64,000 bases of DNA from assembly GCA_036365145.1 (NCBI GenBank), contig JAEOAD010000026.1, positions 124,001 to 188,000 of the forward strand. The letters run 5' to 3'. The DNA comes from Orientallactaga sibirica. Its lineage: Eukaryota > Chordata > Mammalia > Rodentia > Dipodidae. The notes below the pieces were generated by a model. The model ran no database searches. It was not told the origin of the DNA and saw nothing but the letters and a program-made list of their open reading frames with translations. Positions 29,344 through 33,154 of this stretch are shown here, in pieces. Every line of letters starts with the position of its first letter. Position 1 is the stretch's first letter. The position numbers and the translations under genes were made by a program.

Positions 29344-29385
<42 letters not shown>

Positions 29386-31732
29386 GCTGCAGAGCTGTGC
29401 AGCATGCCCCACCCAGGAGGAAGGGAACACTGAGCAGGCTGATGGGAGGTGGGGGAGGCTGGGGTCTCCAGGTAAGGTTTCCCGCTGCTTTGGAGCAGCC
29501 AAAGCCATCTTTGAGAGGTGATCTACACATCTCCCGGCCAGGCTGCTCACCTGGGACATGAACACCAGCTAAGCTGGCTCATGTTTATTTCTGGGCTCTG
29601 AGTGTGTTAGCTGCTCTCGCAGGAGTACACCAGCCGCTCCTAATAAACAAAATAATGGGGCAGTGATTTTAAGTGGTTCGTCATTTTTCTATCGAAGGAG
29701 TAATACAGTACTAATTCTGAACCTGAAAGCTCTTAACCCTTTCTAGGTTTTTTTTTTTTTTTTTTTTTTTTTTTAATGCTTGGCATCAAAGTGGACTACC
29801 CTCTTGCCTGCTTTATGTCCATTAGCTGAGACGTAACCAAGGAAACATTTAACTTAGAGTTGAGTGAGTACACAGTTAGCATCTCTGAGTAGATGGCAGA
29901 TGTTTTGTTTCAATGAAAATCAATAACTGGCACTTCTATTACAGTTACATCTTTTATAAAACCTGCCTAAATCCTTTGTGTTGCTAGGAGAGGGAGAGAA
30001 ATTGCGTGCAGGAGAGGAAGAAAGGTCAGATGGGATTATAGGTACAAAATAACACAAGACTCCAAGGCTTGTGTTTCACTAAAACACATGAGTTAATGGC
30101 CTGTTTAGTAAGTGCTTACCTCAGTCCCCAACTTCATCAACACGTGGCGAATGAAAGCATCAATGTCTTTCTCTTCTATGTAGCCTTTTTCTATAAGCAA
30201 GAGGATAAATGTATATAATGACACTTCTGTGAAATACCAAGGGGTATTTAGCACTTGTTTAATTTTTTCTGGGGGGGGGGGTATTTGAAACAGGGGCTTA
30301 TGGAGCTGAGGTTGACCTTGCATTCCTGATCTCCCTGCCTCCACCTCCCAAGTGCTGAAATTACAGCCTTGCTGTCTAACTTACTTTTGGGGCGGGGGGG
30401 AGACACAGAGAGAGACAGAGAGAGAGAGAGGGAGAGGAAGACAGATAGTGATGGGCGCACCAGCAGTCTCTCAGCTGCTGTGAACGAAATCCAGATGTGT
30501 GCTCCCCCTTGTGGCCAAGTGCGGCATTGCGCCCTTGCGTCACTTTGCATCTGGCTAAACGTGGGACCTGGAGATTGGAACCAGCATTCTTAGGCTTAGC
30601 AGGCAGGCGCCTTAACCGCTAAGCCATCTCTCCAGCCCCTAACTTACTTTTTAATCTCACTATTTCATAGCGTCTTTGTAGATAGCCCTCTTTTTGTTAC
30701 TAACAACTAACTGCCAACATCTAGTTGGAAAAGACATGGATTGGGCCAGGAATATATCCTCCTGAGCAAATGCTTCATGGTGGAGCTGATATTAATAGTT
30801 GGGAAAAAAAAAAACTATTCCGTCTCAATCAATAAATAAATATGAGCCGGGCATGGTGACGCACGCCTTTAATCCCAGCACTCGGGAGGCAGAGGTAGGA
30901 GGGTTGCCATGAATTCGAGGCCATCCTGAGACTCCATAGTGAATTCCAGGTCAGCCTGGGCTAGAGCGATACCCTACCTTGAAAAACAAAAACAAAATAG
31001 ATAGACAAATAAATAAATAAATACATAAGAGACTCAGATATGACATAAAGATTTTATAAGCCTGGGAAAAGTTACCAGAGGGGAGCACTGAATCCTAATA
31101 TGTGGGTTTAAATCTTTCATGTGATTTCTTTATATTTCAAAATTACTAATGAAGCAAGGCAAAAAATGCTAATAAGCTTCATTTTATTTTGCAAGGCAGC
31201 TAGGCTAACCAACACCTCTGGTTTCATTTTATTTTGAAGGAATTGTTTCGTAGGGGAGGGGGAGTAACTGAATGTGGATAAGATTCATGCTGCGTTGGAG
31301 AAAGTGCGTGTTGGGTGGGGAGGGGGCTACGAGAACGTTCCTAGTAAAAGTGAGCACATGGGGGCACAAGCCCGTACTCTGAGGCAGGAGAATTACTACG
31401 AGTTTGAGGCCAACCTGGGTTAGATTGTGAGTTCCAGGCAAGCCAGAGCTATGTATCAAGACAACATCTTTTTTCAAAAAAAGTTTAAAAGTAGGGCTAT
31501 CTTTCGAAGCGGCATCTGGTTTCTATTTGTCACTATATACCCTGGGAAAGGTACAAGCCCCTCGTGCCACCTGGAGTTAACCATGAAGAGTTAACTTAAC
31601 TACAGGGGAAAGCGCTCCGAAGGGAGGCGCGAGGTCCCTCCTGCTGGATCCCACCGCAGTCCACTCACCTGAGGCGTCGAATCGCTGCCACAGCTGCCAG
31701 AAGCCTGCAGCGTCCAGGCGCGCGCTGTCCAT
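548..31732 (-). CDS. SCGN: Secretagogin (complete gene, 11 coding exons)
   Basis: Secretagogin is a cytosolic calcium sensor with six EF-hands, found in pancreatic islets, neuroendocrine cells and neurons, where it is linked to regulated secretion. I joined eleven exons (64, 71, 93, 90, 57, 78, 56, 46, 60, 69 and 129 nt): 813 nt, 270 residues plus TAA, with no frameshift or internal stop and all junctions GT..AG. The 12-residue EF loops lie at 19-30, 65-76, 112-123, 156-167, 204-215 and 248-259. Loops 3 ([12 protein letters not shown]) and 6 ([12 protein letters not shown]) are canonical. Loop 4 ends in Asp, loop 5 is near-canonical, loop 1 has Ser at position 3 and Asp at position 12, and loop 2 is degenerate. 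Human secretagogin is 276 residues as I recall; the six missing residues are near the N-terminus ([11 protein letters not shown]). The start has a strong context (ACCATGG) and no in-frame ATG lies between it and the upstream stop at 31868-31870. Identity is near certain; expression is not shown. Confidence 0.96.
938..990 (+). mobile_element. tRNA-SINE head fragment
   Basis: GGGCTAGGGAGATTGCTCAGTGGTTAAAGG resembles the SINE head. It is cut by the younger SINE that follows. Confidence 0.6.
991..1221 (+). mobile_element. tRNA-SINE B
   Basis: Full-length copy with the GCAAGGGCGCAATGCCA middle and a pure A tail. It is flanked by direct repeats AAAAGCCTATTGT (978-990 and about 1222-1234), so it inserted into the older head fragment. 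Confidence 0.85.
1375..1655 (+). mobile_element. B4-like SINE (tRNA head plus B1-like body)
   Basis: The head GGGGAGATGGCTCAGTAG is followed by a B1-like TCTGTAATCCCAGCCCTCC, then CTCTGATCTCCACACACG and a CATGCATGCACC end. This composite order is typical of B4/RSINE1. Confidence 0.65.
1660..2540. other. SCGN intron 10 sequence, nothing recognised
   Basis: Apparently non-repetitive intron DNA with no exon-like or RNA signal that I can support. Confidence 0.5.
2546..2688 (-). mobile_element. B1 SINE
   Basis: GAGGTAGGTCTCACTTTAGC ... GCTGGGATTAAAGGCGTGTG is the reverse complement of a B1-like element. Confidence 0.85.
3258..3408 (+). mobile_element. B1 SINE
   Basis: AGCCAGGCGTGGTGGTGCAT ... 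ACCCTACCTCG and an A tail. Direct repeats AATCGCTAT flank it. Confidence 0.88.
3790..3930. repeat. GT-rich low-complexity stretch, possibly an old interspersed repeat
   Basis: TGTGTGTGGATGCCAGAGGATGACATC followed by a GAGACTGGGTCTCTCACT stretch; this resembles an old rodent repeat, but I cannot assign it. Confidence 0.35.
4090..4318 (+). mobile_element. tRNA-SINE A
   Basis: Head AGAGATGGCTTAGTG, middle AGCCAGATGCACAAGGGGGC, CT-rich run and AAATAAA-type tail. Confidence 0.85.
4452..4672 (+). mobile_element. tRNA-SINE A (diverged)
   Basis: Head GTGGAGATGGTTCAACAG, CCAGTACCCATGTAAAGCCA middle and AAATAAATAAATAAA tail. Confidence 0.8.
4687..4978 (+). mobile_element. tRNA-SINE B with duplicated B-box segment
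   Basis: Subfamily B copy in which TGGTTCCAATCTCCAG is present twice in tandem (about 4740-4771). Direct repeats AAGAAAGATTA flank it. Confidence 0.85.
5153..5221 (-). CDS. SCGN: SCGN coding exon 10
   Basis: Encodes residues 206-228 ([19 protein letters not shown]...LVQ), the rest of EF-hand 5 and its exit helix. The acceptor is CTTTCAG|AGT and the donor CAG|GTGAAT, slightly weaker than the others. Confidence 0.95.
5798..5875 (-). mobile_element. B1 SINE fragment
   Basis: GAGACAGGGTCTCACTTTGT ... CAATCCTCCTGACTCAGCC, the 3' half of a B1. Confidence 0.7.
5880..6580. other. SCGN intron 9 sequence, nothing recognised
   Basis: No gene, RNA or clear repeat. Short open frames here are chance frames with no recognisable family. 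Confidence 0.45.
6588..6740 (-). mobile_element. B1 SINE
   Basis: (GTTT)n, then CAAGGTAGGGTTTTACTGTA ... GCTGGGATTAAAGGCGTGCG, antisense B1. Confidence 0.87.
6890..7165 (+). mobile_element. B4-like SINE
   Basis: GGGGCTGCAAGACGGCTCTGTG head, CAACTGTAATGCCTGTGTGC middle, then a GGGCCTCTGACTTCCACA segment. Its 3' end runs into the CA-rich minisatellite and probably gave rise to it. Confidence 0.6.
7140..8730 (+). repeat. CA-rich minisatellite in SCGN intron 9, about 50-60 bp unit
   Basis: About 30 imperfect units. Each has ACTCATTTACACTAACCCCC, then AACACATGCATGTG and a (CA)n run of variable length. In the SCGN transcript it reads as UG-rich. It ends within about 10 nt of the exon 9 donor. Confidence 0.93.
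8740..8799 (-). CDS. SCGN: SCGN coding exon 9
   Basis: Encodes residues 186-205 ([20 protein letters not shown]), the entering helix and first two residues of the EF-hand 5 loop. The acceptor is TTCTAG|GCTTG and the donor GTT|GTAAGT. In the transcript the donor runs almost at once into UGUG-rich minisatellite sequence (7140-8730). Confidence 0.95.
8957..9312 (+). mobile_element. MaLR-like LTR in SCGN intron 8
   Basis: Begins TGTGACGGTTTGCACGTAAG, has ACCACGAGCCAAAATAAAGC near the end and stops at AAAAGTAACA, the layout of rodent MT/ORR1-type LTRs. I found no target-site duplication. It fills most of the 595-bp intron. Confidence 0.65.
9395..9440 (-). CDS. SCGN: SCGN coding exon 8
   Basis: Completes Arg170 and encodes residues 171-185 ([15 protein letters not shown]), the EF4 exit helix. 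At 46 nt it is the smallest coding exon. The acceptor is CACTTAG|GATT and the donor GAC|GTAAGT. The following intron (595 bp) is mostly an LTR. Confidence 0.95.
9668..9925 (-). mobile_element. tRNA-SINE B
   Basis: Antisense copy: T run, GAGAGAGACACAGAG, GGTCAAGTGTGGCATTGC and CCATCTCTCCAGCCC. Perfect direct repeats TTCAGCTGGCAGCTT flank it. Confidence 0.9.
10022..10120 (-). mobile_element. tRNA-SINE head fragment
   Basis: TGCATCTGGCTTTACATCGG ... GGCTGAGCTATGTCCCCCGG, diverged. Confidence 0.6.
10513..10775 (+). mobile_element. tRNA-SINE A
   Basis: Full length, with a (CT)n run at about 10664-10709. Direct repeats AAAAAGAAAACA(T/C)AG flank it. Confidence 0.87.
10797..10890 (+). mobile_element. 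Old B1-like fragment
   Basis: GTAGGTGTGGTGGTCCATACC ... CTACCCTGGGCTGCATGG, diverged. Confidence 0.55.
11405..11525 (+). mobile_element. 7SL-derived element, proto-B1/FAM-like
   Basis: GCCTATAGTGCCAGCTACTC ... GAGCCAAGGAGTTC ... ATAGCAAGAACCTGTCTC keeps 7SL-like words that the local B1 family lacks, so it is an older 7SL-derived copy. Confidence 0.5.
11640..12065 (+). mobile_element. L1 3'-end remnant
   Basis: TTCATTTACACGGCGGAATTC ... ACTCATCAGTAAGAAAAGAA ... TGGACAGACTTGGAACAG matches the sentence-like 3' region of old rodent L1 (Lx-like). It has no coding capacity. Confidence 0.55.
12078..12255 (+). mobile_element. B4-like SINE, 5' part
   Basis: GGGCTGGAGAGAAGGCTCAGG head with a B1-like CTCTGTAACCCCAGTCCC body. 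Its 3' part resumes at about 12790 after two nested SINEs. Confidence 0.6.
12256..12575 (+). mobile_element. tRNA-SINE A nested in B4
   Basis: GGGCTGGGGAGATGGCTTAG ... (CT)n and a long A/T-rich AAATAAAA tail. Confidence 0.85.
12588..12790 (+). mobile_element. tRNA-SINE A nested in B4
   Basis: GGGCTGGAGAGATGGCTTAGT ... AAATAAATAAAATTATATAT. The word GGCAAG is repeated at the junctions (12584 and 12790). Confidence 0.82.
12791..12960 (+). mobile_element. B4-like SINE, 3' part
   Basis: CTCCAGGATCAGTAAGAGAT ... GACACCTGATGTTCGCCTCC ... CACATACACATGCACACACA fits the B4 3' half and continues the element cut at 12255. Confidence 0.55.
13168..13270 (+). mobile_element. Old B1-like SINE
   Basis: CCAGGCACAGTGGCACACACC ... 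GAGACCTTGTCTCAAAAACC, with a short internal deletion. Confidence 0.6.
13357..13572 (+). mobile_element. tRNA-SINE A
   Basis: GACTGGAGAGATGGCTCAGT ... GCAAATAAATAAACAAATAAA. Confidence 0.83.
13776..13843 (+). repeat. 34-bp perfect tandem duplication
   Basis: Two identical copies (13776-13809 and 13810-13843), beginning CCCAGAAGTAGAGTG and ending TTTTAACACTCG. Confidence 0.95.
13976..14016 (+). repeat. (CA)n microsatellite
   Basis: About 20 CA units, inside the old L1. Confidence 0.95.
14146..14352 (+). mobile_element. tRNA-SINE A (diverged)
   Basis: CTTGGAGAGATGGCTTGGCTG ... CTCTCTCTCTCTCCCTCTC ... GCAAATCAATAAAAA. Confidence 0.8.
14353..14542 (-). mobile_element. tRNA-SINE A (antisense, diverged)
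   Basis: GCATCTGGCTTTACATGGGTA ... GAGCCCTCTCTCCAGACCC. It forms a head-out inverted pair with the copy at 14146-14352. Confidence 0.78.
14588..14745 (+). mobile_element. B1 SINE with (AAAT)n tail
   Basis: AAGCCAGGCTGGTGGCACATG ... GACCCTACCTCAGAAAACC, then about ten AAAT units. The word AAATAAAGTTTGAA flanks both sides. Confidence 0.82.
14985..15300 (+). mobile_element. Possible L1 3' UTR tail
   Basis: GATGATGACATCACAATAAAAG ... GAGAGGAGGGGATATGATGGAGAGTGG ... ATTATCATGTTTTATTGTCTG and an A-rich end. It reads like a retroelement 3' UTR, but the family is uncertain. Confidence 0.4.
15413..15598 (-). mobile_element. tRNA-SINE A
   Basis: (GA)n, GAATGGGCGCACCAGCG ... CTAAACCATCTCTCCAGCC. Confidence 0.83.
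15740..15990 (-). mobile_element. tRNA-SINE B
   Basis: (AT)n end, GAGAGACAGAAAGAGACAG, GCGTCACTTTTGCGTCTGGC ... GGCCATGTCTCCAGCC. Confidence 0.8.
15992..16188 (-). mobile_element. tRNA-SINE A (diverged)
   Basis: TTGTGCATCTGACTTTACGTGG ... CTGAGCCATCTCCCCAGCCC. Confidence 0.78.
16372..16427 (-). CDS. SCGN: SCGN coding exon 7
   Basis: Encodes residues 152-169 and two bases of codon 170 ([18 protein letters not shown]). EF-hand 4 loop is [12 protein letters not shown], with Asp at position 12 as in other secretagogins. The acceptor is CTTTCAG|ATG and the donor GAG|GTAAGT, phase 2. Confidence 0.96.
16430..17010. other. SCGN intron 6 sequence, nothing recognised
   Basis: Non-repetitive apart from a short T/A-rich run at 16980-17025. 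Confidence 0.45.
17018..17152 (-). mobile_element. B1 SINE
   Basis: TTTTTCAAGGTAGAGTCTCACT ... GCGCCACCATGCCCCGC. Confidence 0.85.
17310..17465 (-). mobile_element. B1 SINE
   Basis: TTTCCAGGTAGGGTCTCACTC ... GTGCGCCACCACGCCTGGC, with a short internal deletion. Confidence 0.86.
17614..17732 (+). mobile_element. B1 SINE, 5'-truncated
   Basis: Starts inside the element at CACTCGGGAGGCAGAGGTAG and runs to ACCCTACCTGGAAAATCC. Confidence 0.8.
17795..18065 (+). mobile_element. Possible old MaLR LTR
   Basis: CCCACGTGTTAATGAAGTCC ... ACCCACGAGCCAAACTCCAACCTTCCC recalls MaLR LTR wording. Ends are not resolved. Confidence 0.35.
18270..18330 (+). repeat. (GT)n-rich stretch
   Basis: TGTGTGTGTGTGGTGAGTGTGTGTGTGTGGGG. 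Confidence 0.8.
18340..19395. other. SCGN intron 6 sequence, nothing recognised
   Basis: About 1 kb without a clear repeat, exon or RNA gene. The open frames on both strands overlap and have no known family. Confidence 0.45.
19399..19575 (+). mobile_element. tRNA-SINE A, 3'-shortened
   Basis: AGGCTGGAGAGATGGCTCTG ... TTCGTTTGCAATAGCAC. It lies about 60 bp past the donor of SCGN exon 6. Confidence 0.78.
19635..19712 (-). CDS. SCGN: SCGN coding exon 6
   Basis: Encodes residues 126-151 ([19 protein letters not shown]...), the EF3 exit helix and linker to EF4. The acceptor is ATCACAG|AACTTCC and the donor ATG|GTGAGTG. A sense tRNA-SINE lies on the opposite strand only about 60 bp beyond the donor. 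Confidence 0.95.
19775..19958 (-). mobile_element. B1 SINE with A-run/T-run junction
   Basis: An A run meets a T run at about 19799, then GAGGTAGGGTCTCACTCTAG ... GCGCCACCACGCCCAGC. Confidence 0.86.
20125..20340 (+). mobile_element. tRNA-SINE A
   Basis: GGGCTGGAGAGATGGCTCAG ... GAATAAATAAAAATAAACA. Confidence 0.83.
20345..20541 (-). mobile_element. tRNA-SINE A
   Basis: TTGTGCACCTGGCTTTATATGG ... CTGAGCCTTCTTCCCAACCCC. It forms an inverted pair with the preceding copy. Confidence 0.8.
20575..20780 (-). mobile_element. tRNA-SINE A
   Basis: GAGAATGGGCATGCCAGGGC ... CTAGTCATCTCGCCAGC. Confidence 0.82.
20795..20988 (-). mobile_element. tRNA-SINE A
   Basis: GACAATGGGTGCACCAGGAT ... GTAGCCATTTCTCCAGCCCC. 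Confidence 0.82.
21130..21186 (-). CDS. SCGN: SCGN coding exon 5
   Basis: Encodes residues 107-125 ([19 protein letters not shown]), the canonical EF-hand 3 loop with Asp at 1 and 3, Ser at 5, Gly at 6 and Glu at 12. It matches human secretagogin without change as I recall it. The acceptor is GTTTCAG|ATT and the donor CGT|GTGAGT. Confidence 0.96.
21215..21565 (+). mobile_element. Old rodent interspersed repeat (unnamed)
   Basis: TTAGTTACCTTCACGTTGCCGTGACCAA ... GACACAGTCCATTATGG ... CACCAGTGGGGACCAAG. I recognise the style of a dispersed rodent repeat but cannot name it. Confidence 0.4.
21748..21948 (+). mobile_element. tRNA-SINE A (diverged)
   Basis: GGGCTGGGAAGAGGCTGTGTG ... GCCAGGTACACAAAGTGG ... 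AAATAAATTTTTAAAA. Confidence 0.78.
22223..22393 (-). mobile_element. B1 SINE
   Basis: (GTTT)n, CGAAGCAGGGTCTTGCTGTAG ... GCGCCACCATGCCCGGC. It lies about 100 bp past the donor of SCGN exon 4. Confidence 0.87.
22496..22585 (-). CDS. SCGN: SCGN coding exon 4
   Basis: Encodes residues 77-106 ([16 protein letters not shown] ... SVEFMQ), the linker and entering helix before EF-hand 3. The acceptor is CCCGTAG|CTAGCC and the donor CAG|GTGAGT, phase 0 at both ends. Confidence 0.95.
22742..22978 (-). mobile_element. tRNA-SINE B
   Basis: GAGAGAGAGAG run, GGTCAAGTGTGGCATTGCAC ... CCATCTCTCCAGCCC. Direct repeats TTTACTGGTTCTTTTTT flank it. Confidence 0.9.
23098..23299 (-). mobile_element. tRNA-SINE A
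   Basis: AAATATTTTATTTATTTACTTA ... CTAAGCCATCTCTCCAGCCCC. Confidence 0.84.
23370..23475. repeat. AT-rich palindromic low-complexity stretch
   Basis: About 100 bp of almost pure A and T with repeated TATATAATATTATATA-like palindromes. Confidence 0.85.
23580..23740 (-). mobile_element. tRNA-SINE, diverged, with (GT)n
   Basis: (GT)n, then CAGCTTTACATGGGTGGGTGG ... CTGAGCAAGCTCCCCAGGCC. Confidence 0.65.
23748..23953 (-). mobile_element. tRNA-SINE A
   Basis: (AATT)n run, then TTGTGTGTCTGGCTTTACGTGG ... CTGAGCCATCTTCCCAGCCC. Confidence 0.8.
23965..24187 (-). mobile_element. tRNA-SINE A
   Basis: GAATGGGCATGCCAGGGCCTC ... CTAAGCCATTTCTCCAGCCC. Confidence 0.84.
24195..24310 (-). mobile_element. 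Old B1 SINE
   Basis: TTTGAGACAGGGTCTCACAAAG ... GAGCCACAACACCTGGC. It ends about 115 bp from SCGN exon 3. Confidence 0.7.
24426..24518 (-). CDS. SCGN: SCGN coding exon 3
   Basis: Encodes residues 46-76 ([15 protein letters not shown] ... RILMKE), which carry EF-hand 2. The loop [12 protein letters not shown] starts with Glu and has Pro at position 3, so calcium binding there is doubtful. As I recall, mouse secretagogin is also degenerate here. The acceptor is GTTGCAG|GATG and the donor GAG|GTACGT, phase 0 at both ends. Confidence 0.95.
24648..24965 (+). mobile_element. MaLR-like LTR
   Basis: TGGCTTGAATGAAATGTCCCC, CATAGGCTCATGTGTTTTGAA ... TGCCATGCGTCCCCCACGCTCC ... AAGGTAACTGGGA follows the wording of rodent MT/ORR1-type LTRs. 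It lies about 130 bp upstream of SCGN exon 3. Confidence 0.65.
25115..25308 (+). mobile_element. tRNA-SINE A
   Basis: GTGCTGGAGAGATGGCTCAGC ... AGTAAATAAAATATTTTTAAAA. Confidence 0.8.
25440..25648 (-). mobile_element. tRNA-SINE A
   Basis: TTATTTATTTATTTACTTGAGA ... CTGAGCCATCTCTCCGGCCC. Confidence 0.82.
25755..25905 (+). mobile_element. B1 SINE
   Basis: AAGCCGGGCGTAGTGGTGGCACG ... CCTTACATTGAAAATC. Confidence 0.85.
25930..27405. other. Repeat-free stretch of SCGN intron 2
   Basis: About 1.5 kb with no recognisable SINE, LTR or L1. The part at 27120-27360 has homeodomain-like AATTAATCAAA (27170-27180) and several E-boxes. It could hold conserved non-coding sequence. No exon is supported. 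Confidence 0.4.
27409..27535 (+). mobile_element. tRNA-SINE A, 3'-truncated
   Basis: AGGCTGGAGAGAGAGTTCAGC ... GCAAATGCATCTGGAGTTCA; no CT run or tail remains. Confidence 0.75.
27540..28640. other. SCGN intron 2 sequence, nothing recognised
   Basis: Non-repetitive. The overlapping open frames at 27941-28457 on both strands match no family I know. Confidence 0.4.
28646..28862 (+). mobile_element. tRNA-SINE A
   Basis: GGGCTGGAGAGATGGCTTAG ... GCAAATAAATGAATAAATAAA. Confidence 0.85.
28863..29165 (+). repeat. Purine-rich (GA) tract
   Basis: About 300 bp mostly A and G (AGAGAAGGGCCAGGAGAGAAC style), directly after a SINE tail and perhaps derived from it. Confidence 0.7.
29347..29384 (+). repeat. 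(CA)n microsatellite
   Basis: About 19 CA units. Confidence 0.95.
29390..30118. other. SCGN intron 2 sequence, nothing recognised
   Basis: Non-repetitive apart from a pure T run at about 29748-29774. It ends at SCGN exon 2. Confidence 0.45.
30120..30190 (-). CDS. SCGN: SCGN coding exon 2
   Basis: Encodes the end of codon 22 and residues 23-45 ([20 protein letters not shown]...), completing EF-hand 1 with its exit helix. The acceptor is GCTTATAG|AAAAAGG and the donor GAG|GTAAGC. Position 12 of the EF1 loop is Asp, where human has Glu. Confidence 0.95.
30262..30368 (-). mobile_element. Old B1 SINE
   Basis: TTTGAAACAGGGGCTTATGGA ... CCAAGTGCTGAAATTACAG. Confidence 0.65.
30385..30638 (-). mobile_element. 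tRNA-SINE B
   Basis: GAGACACAGAGAGAGACAGAG ... GCATTGCGCCCTTGCGTCAC ... CCATCTCTCCAGCCC. Direct repeats CTAACTTACTTTT flank it. Confidence 0.9.
30845..31022 (+). mobile_element. B1 SINE
   Basis: GAGCCGGGCATGGTGACGCACG ... ACCCTACCTTGAAAAAC and an AAATAAAT tail. Confidence 0.87.
31345..31480 (+). mobile_element. Old B1-like SINE
   Basis: GAGCACATGGGGGCACAAGCCC ... GAGTTTGAGGCCAACCTGGG. Confidence 0.6.
31669..31732 (-). CDS. SCGN: SCGN coding exon 1
   Basis: Encodes residues 1-21 ([11 protein letters not shown]...RFDAS) and the first base of codon 22. It holds the first helix of EF-hand 1 and the start of its loop. The donor is CAG|GTGAGT, phase 1. It lies in a CpG-rich stretch, and its first bases are part of an RE1-like site. 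The N-terminus is about six residues shorter than in human secretagogin. Confidence 0.95.
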
Positions 31733-31741
31733 GGTGCTGAC
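31721..31741 (-). promoter_or_regulatory. RE1/NRSE-like REST site over the SCGN start codon
   Basis: The gene strand reads TCAGCACCATGGACAGCGC. Against the 21-bp RE1 consensus as I know it (left half TTCAGCACC, right half GGACAGCGCC), I count 18 matches. The mismatches are at the first, eleventh and last positions; both half-sites and their spacing are kept. The ATG of SCGN lies inside the motif. REST silences neuronal and endocrine genes elsewhere in the body, which suits secretagogin's expression pattern. Binding is inferred. Confidence 0.75.
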
Positions 31742-31779
31742 CGCGGAGCCGGGCGCTGGACGCGAGCCTGGAGATGGAT

Positions 31780-31818
31780 GCTGCTGCCGCCGCCGCCGCT
31801 GCCGCTGCCTCTGCTGCT
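31780..31818 (-). repeat. GCN/CAG-CGG triplet run in SCGN 5' leader
   Basis: About 13 triplets of mixed CAG, CGG and AGG on the gene strand, roughly 50 bp upstream of the ATG. The run is imperfect. It would lie in the 5' UTR or core promoter. Confidence 0.7.
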
Positions 31819-32132
31819 TCGGGATTCCCGTGCCTGCGCACGTCGCTCCCTGGCTGTGGGCTGGGGCTCAGGGGCAGCTGGCCAGGGGGTGGTGCCCTGT
31901 CGTCGCTGGGCAGTGCCTAGGATGGACGACAGCCCCGCTGAGCCCGCCCCACCCCGCGCCTGCCTGCCAGATCCGCAGCGGGGCTCCCGCCTGCCTGTCT
32001 CCTCGCAGCGGGGACCTGGAGGAAGGAGCGGTCTACTGTCCATGGCTCACTGCCTTTGCCCTTTCACTTATGTCAAATTCACAATAACATTCCCCCTTAC
32101 CCTGGGCTCGCCTTTCAAACTAGCATCTCAAG

Positions 32133-32135
32133 AGT

Positions 32136-32169
<34 letters not shown>
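32133..32169 (+). repeat. Poly-A run
   Basis: About 30 As after TTTTTTTT. There is no SINE body beside it. Confidence 0.9.
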
Positions 32170-32171
<2 letters not shown>

Positions 32172-32361
32172 TTGTTCTATCAAAAGTTTGCAGGAGGCGT
32201 CAGTGCATGGCTGTTTTGCACCTGACAAGTTGGACATAGGCTGTAGGAGTGGGAGAAGAAGGGCTAGGTAGTGTGAGGTGACGCCTTTCCCTGTACTGTC
32301 ATCCACAGCAGAGAGATTCTGCAGTCACTGGGGCTTAAAGTGCCATCCATAAAATGCTCAC

Positions 32362-32475
32362 GGGAACCAGGTGTAGTGCCACCCACCTGGGAATCCCAGC
32401 CCTTGGGGAACGGAGGCAGGAAGATGGCCGTGAGTTCGAGGCCAGCCTGCACGATATAGAGTCTGTCAAATTGCC
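32362..32475 (+). mobile_element. Old B1 SINE
   Basis: GAACCAGGTGTAGTGCCACCC ... GTGAGTTCGAGGCCAGCCTGC. Confidence 0.65.
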
Positions 32476-32729
32476 GAGGGAAAGGCAAGACAAAACATAC
32501 TCTGCCAGGGACGATCTCTACAGGGAGACATATTGGCCAGCTGTAGGATTTTTAGATGATGGTGCTGGGCTTTAAGAGCCATGTTTAAGACCAAAAGTTA
32601 AAAACTGTCTGAAGGAACATGGATCTTTCTAGTGACCAGAGGTGTTGAAAATCTGCACTGTCTCTGGGAGTAGGCAAACTGCACGACTTTTGATGGAGAA
32701 CATTTCGTTTTATTTTGTGTGTGTGCATG

Positions 32730-32808
32730 CATGTGTGCCTCGAACTCAGAGCTCCTACATCTGCCTCCCAAGTGCTCGGATTAAAGGCATGTGCCACTGT
32801 GCCAGGCT
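32730..32808 (-). mobile_element. Old B1 fragment
   Basis: CTCGAACTCAGAGCTCCTAC ... GCATGTGCCACTGTGCCAGGC. Confidence 0.65.
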
Positions 32809-32809
32809 C

Positions 32810-32965
32810 TTTTTTTTTTTTTTTTTTTTTGAGATAGTGTCTTACTCTAGTCCAGGTTGATCTAAAATTTCACTGTGTAGACTTAGGCTGGCCTTGAACT
32901 CACAGCAATCCCCTACCTCAGCCTCCTGAGTGCTGGGATTAAATGCATGCACCACCACGCCTGGC
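32810..32965 (-). mobile_element. B1 SINE
   Basis: T run, GAGATAGTGTCTTACTCTAG ... GCACCACCACGCCTGGC. Confidence 0.83.
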
Positions 32966-33154
32966 AGAAATAGATCTTTTTACAGCCCACTGATTCTCAT
33001 ATTAGCATTGTTTTGTGATTAAGAAGCACATGTCCAGAGCTGCTTACACTAGAGTGGTAAAGGAACTGGTCCTTATGCCTGGGGCAGGAGGAGCCTGTGG
33101 CAGTGTTTGCCAGCTCCGTGACCTGCACCCTTCATTTGCACCTATCTATTTTCC

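Larger units (their letters stand above)
31600..32010. promoter_or_regulatory. CpG-rich SCGN promoter/first exon region
   Basis: A GC-rich stretch with many CpG dinucleotides, unlike the CpG-poor DNA on either side. It holds SCGN exon 1, a GC box (GGGGCGGG on the gene strand, about 31943-31950) and a GCN triplet run. I see no TATA box. The transcription start is not resolved by sequence alone. Confidence 0.75.

Noticed and set aside
31600..32043. 147-residue minus-strand open frame across SCGN exon 1
   Set aside because: It is in a different frame from SCGN, has GC-rich chance composition and reads through the exon 1 donor.
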